From the NCBI RefSeq assembly GCF_001886715.1, contig NZ_CP018082.1:6820001-6884000 (forward strand): 64,000 nucleotides of DNA, written 5' to 3'. The stretch is from Nocardia mangyaensis. GTDB taxonomy: Bacteria > Actinomycetota > Actinomycetes > Mycobacteriales > Mycobacteriaceae. The position numbers and the translations under genes were made by a program. Numbering within the stretch: the stretch's first letter is position 1; every line of letters starts with the position of its first letter. Positions 1 through 10,320 of the stretch are shown in pieces. A model generated the notes under the pieces. The model was not told the origin of the DNA, did not search any database, and saw nothing but the letters and a program-made list of their open reading frames with translations.

Positions 1-330
1 CGCAAGGTCGACTATCACCCGCAGTCGATTCCAGTTCCGTACTACCACTCCAATGTGGATTCCGACGAGATCATGTTCTATTGCGGCGGAGACTACGCGG
101 CGCGCAAGGGTTCCGGGATCGCGCAGGGGTCGGTGTCGGTGCATCCGGGAGGGTACGCGCACGGCCCGCAACCGGGTGCCTACGAACGCAGTGTCGGTGC
201 GGAGTTCTTCGACGAACTGGCGGTGATGGTGGATACCTTCCGGCCGTTGCAGCTCGGCGAGGGGGCGCTGGCCTGTGAAGACCCCGCGTACGCGTGGACG
301 TGGTCGGGCCGTGGGCCGGGCTTCGGATGA
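1..330 (+). CDS. hmgA: Homogentisate 1,2-dioxygenase, C-terminal part (5' end outside window)
   Basis: Reading frame 1 is open from the first base to a TGA at 328-330 and gives the last 109 residues of an iron-dependent ring-cleaving dioxygenase. It opens homogentisate to maleylacetoacetate in tyrosine and phenylalanine breakdown, in the cytosol. The motif YYHSN, the acidic residue in VDSDE about seven residues later and the His in AHGP match the His/Glu/His iron site of the bicupin HGD family. The next gene is fumarylacetoacetase, 37 bp downstream, so this is the usual hmgA-fahA order. Only the start is missing; nothing suggests damage. Confidence 0.9.
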   Translation, partial: RKVDYHPQSIPVPYYHSNVDSDEIMFYCGGDYAARKGSGIAQGSVSVHPGGYAHGPQPGAYERSVGAEFFDELAVMVDTFRPLQLGEGALACEDPAYAWTWSGRGPGFG

Positions 331-367
331 GTTGCCGCGCAGTGCGCTCCGGCAGCGAGCGCAGCCG

Positions 368-1561
368 ATGACCGGCGGCGGGCGGGGCGGGGCGAGTCGA
401 GTCGCGATTCCCGAGGACTCGCTGTTCGGGCCGGAGAACCTGCCGTACGGCGTTTTCGCGCCGGCAGCGGGTGGGTACCGGGTCGGGGCCCGGCTGGGCG
501 ACACCGTGCTCGATCTCGCCGCGCTGCTCGATGATCCGATATTCTTCCGCGCCGACCTCAACGCCCTTCTCGCCACCGGTCCGACCCGGTGGCGCGAGGT
601 CCGCGACCGCGTGCGCGAACTCGCCGAGACCGCGCTACCGGTCCACGCGCAACATCCACTGCACGCGGTGCGTATGAAGCTGCCGATTCGGATCGGTGAC
701 TACGTCGACTTTTACGCCAGCATCGATCACGCCACCAATCTCGGCAGGCTGTTCCGACCGGACACTGAACCGCTGCTGCCGAATTGGCGACACCTGCCGG
801 TGGGATATCACGGCCGGGCCGGCACCGTCGTCGTCTCGGACACTCCGGTGGTCCGGCCGAAGGGACAGCGCCGAACAGATTCCGGTGCAACGGATTTCGG
901 GCCGTCGCGCAGCTTGGACATCGAAGCGGAACTGGGCTTCGTGGTCGGCACGGGTTCGGTTCTCGGCGTGCCGGTGACCGTCGACGAGTTCACCGAGCAC
1001 GTCTTCGGCGTCGGTCTGGTCAACGACTGGTCCGCCCGCGACATCCAAGCCTGGGAGTATCAGCCGCTCGGCCCCTTCCTCGGCAAGTCGTTCACCACCT
1101 CGCTCTCGGCCTGGATCACCCCACTGGACGCGCTCGCCGACGCCCGCGTCCCACTGCCGACCCAGACCCCGGCACCGCTGCCCTACCTGCGCGGTTCCGA
1201 CGACCACGGCCTCGACATCGACCTGACCGTCCGCTGGAACGACGAGGTCGTCGCCCACCCGCCGTACGCGCGCATGTACTGGTCCCCGGCGCAGATGCTC
1301 GCCCATCTCACCGCCAACGGCGCGTCGGTGCGCCCCGGCGACCTCTACGCCTCGGGCACCATCTCGGGACCGGCGCCCGACCAGCGCGGCTCGTTCATCG
1401 AACTGTCCTGGGGCGGAACACAACCGGTCACCGTCGGCGGGGAGATCCGCGCTTTCCTCGCCGACGGCGACCGCGTGCGGATCACCGCCACCGCCCCCGG
1501 TACCGCGGGCCGGCCCATCGGCCTCGGCGAGGTCGGCGGCCTGATCCTGCCCGCCCGCTGA
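368..1561 (+). CDS. fahA: Fumarylacetoacetase
   Basis: Hydrolyses fumarylacetoacetate to fumarate and acetoacetate, the last step of tyrosine catabolism. The 397-residue protein has the family N-terminal domain (IPEDSLFGPENLPYGVF near residues 14-30) and the FAH catalytic domain. Visible active-site elements are DYVDF (Asp114), the His of FYASIDHATN (His121), DIEAELGF (Glu186 and Glu188) and DWSARDIQ. The frame is open upstream to an ATG at 275, inside hmgA. I chose the ATG at 368 because family homology begins a few residues after it and it does not overlap hmgA. It is probably co-transcribed with hmgA. The ribosome site is weak, so the start is the least certain part. Confidence 0.9.
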   Translation: MTGGGRGGASRVAIPEDSLFGPENLPYGVFAPAAGGYRVGARLGDTVLDLAALLDDPIFFRADLNALLATGPTRWREVRDRVRELAETALPVHAQHPLHAVRMKLPIRIGDYVDFYASIDHATNLGRLFRPDTEPLLPNWRHLPVGYHGRAGTVVVSDTPVVRPKGQRRTDSGATDFGPSRSLDIEAELGFVVGTGSVLGVPVTVDEFTEHVFGVGLVNDWSARDIQAWEYQPLGPFLGKSFTTSLSAWITPLDALADARVPLPTQTPAPLPYLRGSDDHGLDIDLTVRWNDEVVAHPPYARMYWSPAQMLAHLTANGASVRPGDLYASGTISGPAPDQRGSFIELSWGGTQPVTVGGEIRAFLADGDRVRITATAPGTAGRPIGLGEVGGLILPAR

Positions 1562-1776
1562 CCCCCTTCACCACAGCCGCCCGCACCGCGCGGGCACTTT
1601 CGGGAATTTCCGGCGATATCGGCGCACAGCTTCCCGATAGTGCACAGCCAGCCGTCCGAATCCACCGACGGGCGGAGATTGTCCGGCCCGTGGCTCCACC
1701 CACAGGCGGTGTCGACCCGCTTTGCCCACAGGCTACGGTGACCTCCGAGGTTTCACCGAGGAGAGAGTCCGCGACG

Positions 1777-4044
1777 ATGTTGACGAGAATCGCCCGCGCC
1801 GCCGTGGGCCGCCCACGCCTGGTGGTCGCGGTCGCGCTGTTGCTGATGGTGCTGTGCGGCGCGATCGGCGCCACCGTGCATTCGCACATGAAGTCGGGCG
1901 GGTTCGTCACCGAGGATCTCGAATCGGTCCAGGCCAGCCTGTATCTGAGCGAGCACTTTCCCGGCAGCGAGCCGAACTACGTCCTCGCGGTCACCGCCGA
2001 GGGCGGCCCCGACTCCCCCGCCGCGCGCGCCGCCGCCGATGCCGTGGTCGCCAAGCTCGACGCCGATCCCGACGTGAGCGGGGTGCAGTCGTACTGGACC
2101 GCTCGGCCCGACCTCAAACAGGCGCTGCGCAGCGAGGACGGGCAGCGGGCGCTGATCCTGGCCAGCATCGAGGGCGATGACGCCGAGCTGCCGGATCGTG
2201 CGGGCAAGCTGAGCGAGGAACTGCAGGTCGAGGACGGGCCGGTCACGATCAAGGCCGGTGGTCTCGCCGCCGCCTTCTCCGATATCAACACTCAGATCAG
2301 CAAGGATCTGATCCTGGCCGAGGCCATCGCCATTCCGATCACCGGACTGCTGCTCGCCCTGGTGTTCGGCAGCGTCGTGGCGGCCGCGCTGCCGGTGGCG
2401 ATCGGCTTGTTCGCCATCGCGGCGGCCCTCGGCATCCTGCGGGTGCTGACCATGGTGACCGATGTGTCGATCTTCGCGCTGAACATGACCACCGCGCTCG
2501 GGCTGGCGCTGGCGATCGACTACAGCCTGTTCATCGTCAGCCGGTACCGGGAGGAACTCGCGGGCGGCGCCACCCCGACGGCGGCGGTGATCCGCTCGAT
2601 CCAGACCGCGGGGCGCACGGTGGTCTACTCGGCGCTGGTGGTGGCGCTGTCGCTGTCGGCCCTGCTGGTGTTCCCGCAGTACTTCTTCAAGTCCTTCGCC
2701 TACGCGGGCATCGCCGTGGTCGCGGCCGCCACCGCCGCGGCGGTGATCGTGCTGCCCGCGCTGCTCATCCTGGTCGGTGACCGGATCAACGCGCTGGACC
2801 TGCGCGCCCCGCTGCGCAAGCTGTTGCGGCGGCCGCCGCCGCGCGAGAAGCTGCCGCAGCAGACGTTCTGGTACCGGCTGGTGACCGCGGTGATGAAGCG
2901 ACCGCTGCCGGTCGCGCTGGCGACCACCGCGTTCCTGCTGCTGCTCGGCTCGCCGTTCCTCGGCGTGCAGTTCGGCTACCCCGACGACCGCTCGCTGCCC
3001 ACCGACGTGGCCAGCCGCTCGGTCGGTGACATCCTGCGCACCGAGTTCGACGCCGACCTCGCCTCGAGCGCGACCATCGTGCTGCCCGAGTTCGACGGTG
3101 CCCCAGCTGAATTGGACGCCTACGCGCGCGAGCTGTCCACCGTGCCAGAGGTGCCCGCCGTGCTCAGCAGCGAGGCGGTGTACAGCGGCGGGCTGCGAGT
3201 GGCCGCCGGAGTCCCCGAGATGTCGGACCCGCAGGCCGGGGCCTATCTCTCTGTCGGCACCCGGCTCGATCCGTACTCCGACGCGGGCCGCGCCCAGCTC
3301 GAAGCGCTGCGCGCTGTTCCCGCGCCCTCGGATGTCCTGGTCACCGGCCCGGCCGCGCTGAACCAGGACTCGGTCACCGCGATCACCGGCAAGCTGCCGC
3401 TGGCCGGTGCGCTCATCGCGGTCGCCACGCTGATTCTGCTGTTCCTGTTCACCGGCAGTGTGGTGCTGCCGGTGAAGGCGCTCGTGCTCAACATGTTGTC
3501 GCTGGCGGCGACCTTCGGCGCGATGGTGTGGATCTTCCAGGAGGGCAACCTGGCAGGGCTGCTCGGCTTCACCGCCACCGGCACGCTCAACCTGGCCATG
3601 CCCATTCTCATGTTCGCGCTGGCCTTCGGCGCCTCGATGGATTACGAGGTGTTCCTGCTCTCGCGCATCCGCGAGGAATGGCTGGCCGGACCCAAGACCA
3701 CCGAGGGCAATACCGAGGCCGTCGCGATGGGCGTGGCGCGCACCGGACGCATCTTCACCGCCGCCGCGCTGCTGATGAGCGTGGTGTTCCTCGGGGTCGC
3801 CACCTCCGGTGTGTCGATGATGAAGCTGTTCGGTCTCGGCTGCGCCTTGGCGGTGATCAGCGACGCGACCGTCATCCGCGGACTGCTCGCACCCGCGCTG
3901 ATGCGCATGATGGGCCGCTGGAACTGGTGGGCACCCAAACCACTGGTGGTGTTGCACAACAGGTTCGGGCTGCACGAGAACGACGATCCGACCCCCGCAC
4001 CAGCAGCTGCCGAGCCGCCACGGCTGGACAAGGCGTCGGTGTAG
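1777..4044 (+). CDS. MMPL/RND-family membrane transporter
   Basis: A 755-residue integral membrane protein of the MMPL (mycobacterial membrane protein large) branch of RND transporters, probably an exporter of a lipid or small molecule. It shows the two-fold layout: an N-terminal helix, a periplasmic loop, five helices, then a second loop and helix block. GLALAIDYSLFIVSRYREE near residues 244-262 and FGASMDYEVFLLSRIREEW near 620 are the paired MMPL signature segments. A GAGAGAG ribosome site lies 10 bp before the ATG at 1777. The frame stays open far upstream over fahA, but that part has no homology. It stands alone, with a terminator-like hairpin just after the stop. The substrate cannot be read from the sequence. 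Confidence 0.88.
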   Translation: MLTRIARAAVGRPRLVVAVALLLMVLCGAIGATVHSHMKSGGFVTEDLESVQASLYLSEHFPGSEPNYVLAVTAEGGPDSPAARAAADAVVAKLDADPDVSGVQSYWTARPDLKQALRSEDGQRALILASIEGDDAELPDRAGKLSEELQVEDGPVTIKAGGLAAAFSDINTQISKDLILAEAIAIPITGLLLALVFGSVVAAALPVAIGLFAIAAALGILRVLTMVTDVSIFALNMTTALGLALAIDYSLFIVSRYREELAGGATPTAAVIRSIQTAGRTVVYSALVVALSLSALLVFPQYFFKSFAYAGIAVVAAATAAAVIVLPALLILVGDRINALDLRAPLRKLLRRPPPREKLPQQTFWYRLVTAVMKRPLPVALATTAFLLLLGSPFLGVQFGYPDDRSLPTDVASRSVGDILRTEFDADLASSATIVLPEFDGAPAELDAYARELSTVPEVPAVLSSEAVYSGGLRVAAGVPEMSDPQAGAYLSVGTRLDPYSDAGRAQLEALRAVPAPSDVLVTGPAALNQDSVTAITGKLPLAGALIAVATLILLFLFTGSVVLPVKALVLNMLSLAATFGAMVWIFQEGNLAGLLGFTATGTLNLAMPILMFALAFGASMDYEVFLLSRIREEWLAGPKTTEGNTEAVAMGVARTGRIFTAAALLMSVVFLGVATSGVSMMKLFGLGCALAVISDATVIRGLLAPALMRMMGRWNWWAPKPLVVLHNRFGLHENDDPTPAPAAAEPPRLDKASV

Positions 4045-4050
4045 CCGTCC

Positions 4051-4076
4051 GCCCGCCCGGTGCTGTCCGGGCGGGC
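4051..4076 (+). terminator. Stem-loop after MMPL gene
   Basis: Two 10-bp arms (GCCCGCCCGG / CCGGGCGGGC) around a 6-nt loop start 7 bp after the MMPL stop codon and end just before the TPP riboswitch. No U-tract follows, as is common in high-GC actinobacteria. It probably separates the transporter transcript from the thiC leader. Confidence 0.6.
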
Positions 4077-4105
4077 AGGTATGGTCGGGCTGGACAATTT
4101 CACAC

Positions 4106-5854
<1,749 letters not shown>

Positions 5855-5864
5855 CAGTCGACAT

Positions 5865-5940
5865 CCTGGACCGTTGATCACCAGGCTCGGGTGGCGGTGG
5901 CCTCTTGGCCGACGCGTGCACCAGAGCCTGGTGATCGAAC
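5865..5940. repeat. Palindromic repeat, copy A
   Basis: Imperfect hairpin between thiC and the decayed hydrolase gene. The 13-bp arms GATCACCAGGCTC (5876-5888) and GAGCCTGGTGATC (5924-5936) are exact, with a 35-nt centre. The left end (CCTGGACCGTTGATCACCA) and part of the loop (GGTGGCG, CTTGGCCGA) match copy B at 8470-8547. The two copies differ at a base pair in the arm (G-C here, C-G there), so pairing is kept. It may serve as the thiC terminator. Confidence 0.7.
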
Positions 5941-6045
5941 GCCCAACTCGGCTTCGGGCTGTTCGGGCGACGATCGACTTTCGTCGGGGGTGGCGGCTCC
6001 GATCGGCGGATTCGGTGGGGAGCGTGGCGACCATAGCTTGGGCTC

Positions 6046-7158
6046 ATGCGAATCAGAGCGATGGTGGTGGCGGGGATGGCCGGGATCGGCCTCGGGACGG
6101 CGGCCACGGGACAGGCCGCGCCGACGCGAGAGATGGTGTCCGCCTCGGTCTTCGATGATTTCCTCGAGCGAGCAGTCGAGTCCACGGGATTGCCCGGGGT
6201 GTCGGCGGTGATCACGCACCGGGGCGAGGTGGTGCACGCGGGTGGGTACGGACGCGACTCGGCGGGGGCGGCGGTGACGGAGCGGACGCCGATGCGGGTG
6301 GCCTCGTTGACCAAGGCATTCACGGCAATGGCGGTGATGATCGCGGTGGAGGACGGGGTGATCGACCTCGACCGGCCGGTCGTCGAACAGCTTCCCGATT
6401 TTCGGACCGGGGATTCGCGCTCGGATCGGATCACCGTGCGGCACCTGCTGAATCAGACTTCTGGGCTGGCCGATTCGACCGTCGACATTCGCGCCACCGA
6501 GTCGGTGGACTCGCTCGAGCAGTACGTCGCGACGCTGCGTACCGCGCGTCTCGCCGCCGAACCCGGGACTCGATGGGCCTACAGCAATGTCAACTACAAC
6601 CTGGCCGCGCGGCTGGTCGAGGTCGTGAGTGGGCGCGAGTTCGGTGACTATCTACGGGAGCGGATCTTCGCGCAACTCGGTATGAGCGAGAGCGCACTCG
6701 GTGACGAAACCCTCCACCCTGCCCAGGGCTTCAATTCACTGTTCGGCCGGTGGATCACGCGGAGGGAACTGCCGGGCCTTCTCGATGCGAGTGGCAGTGC
6801 CGGGGTGATCACCCCCGCTGCCGACAGGGGTCGCTGGCTGATCAGCCAGACCGGCAGCGGTCCGCAGCGGGTGACGGAGGAGAACCTGACCGTCATGCAC
6901 ACGCCGTCGCCGGTGCGTGATTACGGGATGGGGTGGGGGCTCGAACCCGCCGACGCGGCCCGCTGCTGACCCACTCCGGGAACTTGTTCACCTACACCGC
7001 AGCCGCCGCCGTCGACCCCACCAGCGGCTACGGCTTCGCCGTGCTCACCAACAGCGCCGCGCTCCATGACGACACCTACGAAATTCTCAGCGGTCTGGTG
7101 GCGCTGAGCCGAGGCGAGGACCCCGAGATTCCCGGCGGTGGCAGGCAGTGGACCGAGG
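6046..7158 (+). pseudogene. Frameshifted serine hydrolase (class C beta-lactamase fold)
   Basis: The frame from ATG 6046 gives a signal-like N terminus (MVVAGMAGIGLGTAATGQAA) and a penicillin-binding-type serine hydrolase domain. The catalytic SLTK motif is near residue 88 and YSN near 182. The frame stops at 6969 just after GMGWGLEPA. The normal continuation of this family, LLTHSGNLFTYTAA and GYGFAVLTNSAAL, carries on in another frame from about 6960. A single indel near 6950-6960 therefore breaks the gene. Its 3' end then runs in the same frame straight into a histidine kinase core, without the membrane part expected of either protein. A sequencing error could explain the frameshift but not the missing membrane segments. 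Confidence 0.7.
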
Positions 7159-8029
7159 GGGTACTCGCGCTGATCGCCGCGGGCCAGGATCGGGTCGCTC
7201 AGCTCGAACAGGAGCAGGCGTTGATCGCCGAACGGGTCACCCTGCGTGAACGGACCCGCATCGCCGCCGAGATGCACGACTCCCTCGGCCACGAACTGGC
7301 GCTTATCGCCGTGCAGGCCGGGGCTCTCGAACTGTCCCCAGATCTCCCCAGCACGTATCAGGCTGCCGCACAGCGACTTCGCGAATCCGCGGTGATGGCC
7401 ACGGATCGCCTCCGCGGCACCGTCGCGGTACTGCGCGACACCGGATCCGCACCGAACCTGCCTCACGACGAATCGGTCACCGCGCTGGTGGAGCGCGCCG
7501 AGGCCGCGGGGATGGCCGTGTGCCTCAAACGCTCTGAACCGTGGAAACCATTGCCGCCCTTGATCGATCGGGCGATCTATCGCGTGGTCCAGGAGTCACT
7601 CACCAACGCGGCCCGACCTGCCCCTGGTGCACCGATCACGGTCGCGCTCGGCGCGACACCCACCGCGGCCATCGTTACCGTCGCCAATCCGGCGACCCAC
7701 TCCATCGCCGACGACGCCCTGCTCAGGAGCGTGGCGTTCTATCCAGCCGCCACCGACCCAACCGCCCCACGATCCCGGCAGCCGATGAGGCGAGGGCCGT
7801 CGCCCCGACCGGCCCCGGCGACCCACGCCACGACCTCGGCACGGATTGCCGGGCGCCCACGTCGCAGAGCGGTGGCGGCGCACCGAATGCGTGCGACAGC
7901 GCCGCCGGCAGTGGACTGGCGGGGCTGCGCGAACAGGCCCGGCTCGTGGGTGGGAGCTTGTCGGCGGGGGTCGAGGAGGGGGCATTCGTGGTGCGGGCGC
8001 AGTTCCCACTGGAGGAGGTGCAGCGATGA
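7159..8029 (+). pseudogene. Decayed sensor histidine kinase (NarL-type partner)
   Basis: Contains the HisKA_3 dimerisation region with the phospho-acceptor His in AAEMHDSLGHEL (codons near 7265-7300) and the N-box of the ATPase domain (YRVVQESLTNAA, near 7580-7610). After about 7720 this frame loses homology. The glycine-rich G-box GSGLAGLREQARLVGG appears in a different frame and ends at the TGA at 8027-8029. So the gene has at least one frameshift and has lost its N-terminal sensor/membrane domain, and it joins the hydrolase remains directly. The stop overlaps the start of the response regulator (ATGA), as in an intact two-component operon. Unlikely to make a working kinase. Confidence 0.7.
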
Positions 8030-8430
8030 CCATCCGGGTGCTGCTCGCTGACGACGAGGCCATGATCCGCGCGGGGATTCGGGCGATTCTCGGTACCGAT
8101 CCGGGGATCGAGGTCGTCGCCGAGGCGGCGGACGGGCATGCGGCGGTGGAGTCCGCGTTGGCGCATCGGCCCGATGTCGTACTGATGGATGTGCGCATGC
8201 CCCGGTTGGACGGTCTCGCGGCGGCCGCCGAATTGCGTACGGCGGCACCCGAGATCGCGGTGGTCGCCCGCGTTGGCCGAGGATTGTCGAACCAGGACAT
8301 CGCCACCGAACTCTTCCTCGCCGAAGCCACGGTGAAAGCCCACGTCAGCACCATCCTGCGGCGCCTCGCGCTGCGCAATCGAGTCCAAGCCGCCATCCTC
8401 GCCCACGAAGCTGGCCTCTCCGACTCGTAG
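8026..8430 (+). CDS. NarL-family response regulator with internal deletion
   Basis: A 134-residue open frame where about 210-220 are expected. It starts with a normal receiver domain (LLADDEAMIRAG; phospho-acceptor Asp54 in VLMDVRMP). It then jumps from PEIAVV (near residue 79) straight to VGRGLSNQDIATELF, the middle of a LuxR/NarL helix-turn-helix, and ends in the normal recognition part (EATVKAHVSTILRRL). The second half of the receiver with its conserved Thr/Ser and Lys, the linker and the first HTH helix are gone, all in frame. The start overlaps the kinase stop. Probably non-functional as a phospho-switch, though the frame is open. Confidence 0.7.
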   Translation: MTIRVLLADDEAMIRAGIRAILGTDPGIEVVAEAADGHAAVESALAHRPDVVLMDVRMPRLDGLAAAAELRTAAPEIAVVARVGRGLSNQDIATELFLAEATVKAHVSTILRRLALRNRVQAAILAHEAGLSDS

Positions 8431-8469
8431 CGCGCACCGGCGTCGGGTCGCCCGGGTACCAGCCCGACC

Positions 8470-8547
8470 TGGACCGTTGATCACCACGCTCTGGTGGCGC
8501 CGCCACTCGGCCGATACTTACCGCAGAGCGTGGTGATCAACGGTCCA
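8470..8547. repeat. Palindromic repeat, copy B (24-bp perfect arms)
   Basis: The arm at 8470-8493 (TGGACCGTTGATCACCACGC plus TCTG) and the arm at 8524-8547 are exact reverse complements over 24 bp, with a 30-nt loop. It resembles copy A at 5865-5940 in arm and loop sequence. It follows the response regulator stop by 40 bp and could act as its terminator, but the long arms and the second copy point to a dispersed palindromic element. Confidence 0.8.
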
Positions 8548-8623
8548 ACATCCCGCCCATGGGGCCGGGGTCGGTGGGCGGTCCCGTGGTCGGCCTCACC
8601 TCGAGGCGGGTAGCGTCGGCGGG

Positions 8624-9418
8624 GTGGCCGATGCCTTCTATCTCCCCGACCCGGCGGACCCGAATCGGTTCGTCTCCACCGAGCTGACGCGCGGGCCCTG
8701 GTCGCCCGACGCTCAGCACGCGGGACCGCCTTCGGCCCTGCTCGGGCATGTGATCGAGCGGTGCGAGCCGCGCGCGGGGTTCCAGGTCGGGCGGGTCGCG
8801 GTGGAGATACTCGGGCCGGTGCCGTTGGAGCCGTTGACCGCGCAGGCGAAAGTGGTGCGGTCGGGGCGGAGCGTGGAACTGATCGAGGCGACATTGTCGT
8901 CGGAACGCGGGCCCGTGATGCGAGCCAACGCATGGCGGCTCAAGTTGGCCGAGCCCGCGCTGGACCTGCCGATGGAGTTCCTGCCGACCGGTCACCGCTC
9001 GATGCCCACGGGGACCGAACCGGCGATGTTCCCCTCCACCCAGACGATCGGCTTCCACACCGGCATCGAATACTGGTTCCGCACCGGCTCGTTCAGCGAA
9101 CCGGGACCCGCGGTCTGCTGGGTTCGATTGAAGTACCCCATCGTCGCCGGTACGATGCCGAGCCCGCTGGAACGCACCCTGGCGGCCGCCGATTCGGGCA
9201 ACGGCGTGAGCGCGGTCCTCGACTGGTCGAAGTATCTGTTCATCAACACCGACCTGACGGTCACCCTGCACCGTCAGCCGGTCGGCGAATGGGTCTGCCT
9301 GGACGCGGTCACCCACCCCCAGCCGCACGGCATCGGCATGGCCGAATCCGCGCTGTTCGACGAGCAGGGACCGCTCGGCCGCAGCACTCAGACGCTGCTG
9401 CTGGCGCCAAGGGGCTGA
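8624..9418 (+). CDS. Thioesterase-family protein (double hot-dog, TesB-like)
   Basis: A 264-residue cytosolic protein with the two-domain layout of acyl-CoA thioesterase II-like proteins (often annotated thioesterase family protein). The N-terminal half has the hot-dog helix region GPWSPDAQHAGPPSALLGH and the strand AVEILGPVPLEPL; the C-terminal half ends GIGMAESALFDEQGPLGR. The start is a GTG at 8624; no better in-frame start lies nearby. It probably hydrolyses an acyl-CoA, but the substrate is not visible. It stands alone between palindrome B and the oppositely directed ArsR gene. Confidence 0.8.
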   Translation: MADAFYLPDPADPNRFVSTELTRGPWSPDAQHAGPPSALLGHVIERCEPRAGFQVGRVAVEILGPVPLEPLTAQAKVVRSGRSVELIEATLSSERGPVMRANAWRLKLAEPALDLPMEFLPTGHRSMPTGTEPAMFPSTQTIGFHTGIEYWFRTGSFSEPGPAVCWVRLKYPIVAGTMPSPLERTLAAADSGNGVSAVLDWSKYLFINTDLTVTLHRQPVGEWVCLDAVTHPQPHGIGMAESALFDEQGPLGRSTQTLLLAPRG

Positions 9419-9451
9419 ACCGCGTCGCCACGATGGTCGCGACGCGCGGGT

Positions 9452-9781
9452 TCAGCCGTCCAGATGTCTACGCAAAGCGTCCAGTGACCCGTCCCAGTCC
9501 CTGGCCATGGCAGCCAAGAACTGTTGGGCAACCCGCATAGGGCCGGAATCGAGTCGGTAGCGCACGCGCCGCCGCTCCCCCGGCTCACCGATCACCAGGC
9601 CCGCATCCGACAGCAGGACGAGATGTTTCGCGATCGCCTGCCGGGTGATCGGCAGGCGATCGGCGAGATCGGTCGCGGTGGCGGGGCCGGCGGCGGCGAG
9701 TGCGGCGAGCACCGCGCGACGGCTCGGGTCGGCCAGCGCGACGAAGACCCGTTCGGCGGTCGCCTCGAGCTCAGGCCGCAT
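9452..9781 (-). CDS. ArsR-family (winged-helix) regulator
   Basis: A 109-residue DNA-binding protein. Residues 10-80 form the winged helix: VFVALADPSRRAVLAALAAA, then the recognition helix PITRQAIAKHLVLLSDAGLV and the wing EPGERRRVRYRLD. No metal-binding cysteine pair is present, so it is of the non-metal group found next to SRPBCC proteins. The ATG at 9781 overlaps the end of the upstream AHSA1 gene by 11 bp, so the two are translated from one mRNA. It is the likely ligand of the two GCAACC-type operator sites at 10213-10263, giving autoregulation. Confidence 0.9.
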   Translation of the reverse strand: MRPELEATAERVFVALADPSRRAVLAALAAAGPATATDLADRLPITRQAIAKHLVLLSDAGLVIGEPGERRRVRYRLDSGPMRVAQQFLAAMARDWDGSLDALRRHLDG

Positions 9782-10202
9782 CGAGGTATTCGACCAGTTC
9801 ACCCAGTTCACTCTTCCAGCCGTCGGTGTTGCCGCCGTAGGCCACCTGGTATTCGTCCCCGGCCAGCTGGGCGAAGCCGGTCTCCACGACCGTGAGCCGC
9901 GTTCCGGTGTCGACCGGTTCGAGCGTGAACTCCACGTAGGTGCGGCGCGGGTCGTCCTCGGGCAGGCCGTAGATGTGCCAGGTGAACCCGAACACATTCG
10001 GCTCCTCGACGCGCTCCACCCGCATGTTCGCCGTATCCCCGGCATCCCACTTCATCTGCGCCGACCCACCGGGCCGCAGGTCGATGGTGGCCGTGTTGCC
10101 GAACCACGTGCCCAACCCTTCGGCGGTGGTGATCGCCGCCCAGACCTTGGCGGGCGGATGGGCGAGCTCGACGGTGCGCGCGATCTGATCAGGGAATCCC
10201 AT
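9771..10202 (-). CDS. SRPBCC / AHSA1-like protein
   Basis: A 143-residue START-like (Bet v1 fold) protein of the Aha1/CalC group, which binds hydrophobic ligands. Family features are IARTVELAHPPAKVWAAITT at the N terminus, GLGTWFGNT, the strand FGFTWHIYG and the C-terminal helix GWKSELGELVEYL. A GGAGG site 6 bp before the ATG at 10202 fixes the start. It is the first gene of a two-gene operon with the ArsR regulator, a very common actinobacterial pairing. The biological ligand is unknown. Confidence 0.9.
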   Translation of the reverse strand: MGFPDQIARTVELAHPPAKVWAAITTAEGLGTWFGNTATIDLRPGGSAQMKWDAGDTANMRVERVEEPNVFGFTWHIYGLPEDDPRRTYVEFTLEPVDTGTRLTVVETGFAQLAGDEYQVAYGGNTDGWKSELGELVEYLDAA

Positions 10203-10212
10203 GATGCCTCCT

Positions 10213-10263
10213 TGAGTAGCAACCAGTTGGTTGCTACTCAATATATTGCAACCATTGGGTTGC
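10213..10263. promoter_or_regulatory. Paired ArsR-type operators
   Basis: Site 1 (10213-10240) is a perfect inverted repeat with 13-bp arms around GT; its core is GCAACCAGTTGGTTGC. Site 2 (10248-10263) is GCAACCATTGGGTTGC. The two cores differ at only a few central bases. Site 2 sits between the -35 and -10 of the AHSA1-arsR promoter and site 1 lies just downstream of the -10. A bound repressor would block RNA polymerase. Confidence 0.75.
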
Positions 10264-10268
10264 GTCAA
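10240..10268 (-). promoter_or_regulatory. Promoter of AHSA1-arsR operon
   Basis: On the minus strand TTGACG (10268-10263), a 17-bp spacer and TATATT (10245-10240) give a near-consensus sigma-70-type promoter. It lies 38 bp before the AHSA1 start codon. Such a strong match is unusual in high-GC DNA and fits a promoter that is kept off by the operators laid over it. Confidence 0.75.
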
Positions 10269-10320
10269 TAGTGTGCGACAAAGCCCGGCCAGAACCCGGA
10301 GCCCGACCCGCGGCGCGTGT

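Noticed and set aside
1562-1776. Possible gene or RNA between fahA and the MMPL gene
   Set aside because: No frame with homology, only weak small hairpins; treated as plain intergenic DNA with the MMPL promoter.
6933-8051. Single 372-residue hydrolase-kinase fusion protein
   Set aside because: The frame starts within the hydrolase domain, lacks its serine motif, and loses homology after the kinase N-box while the G-box is in another frame. Decay is the better reading.
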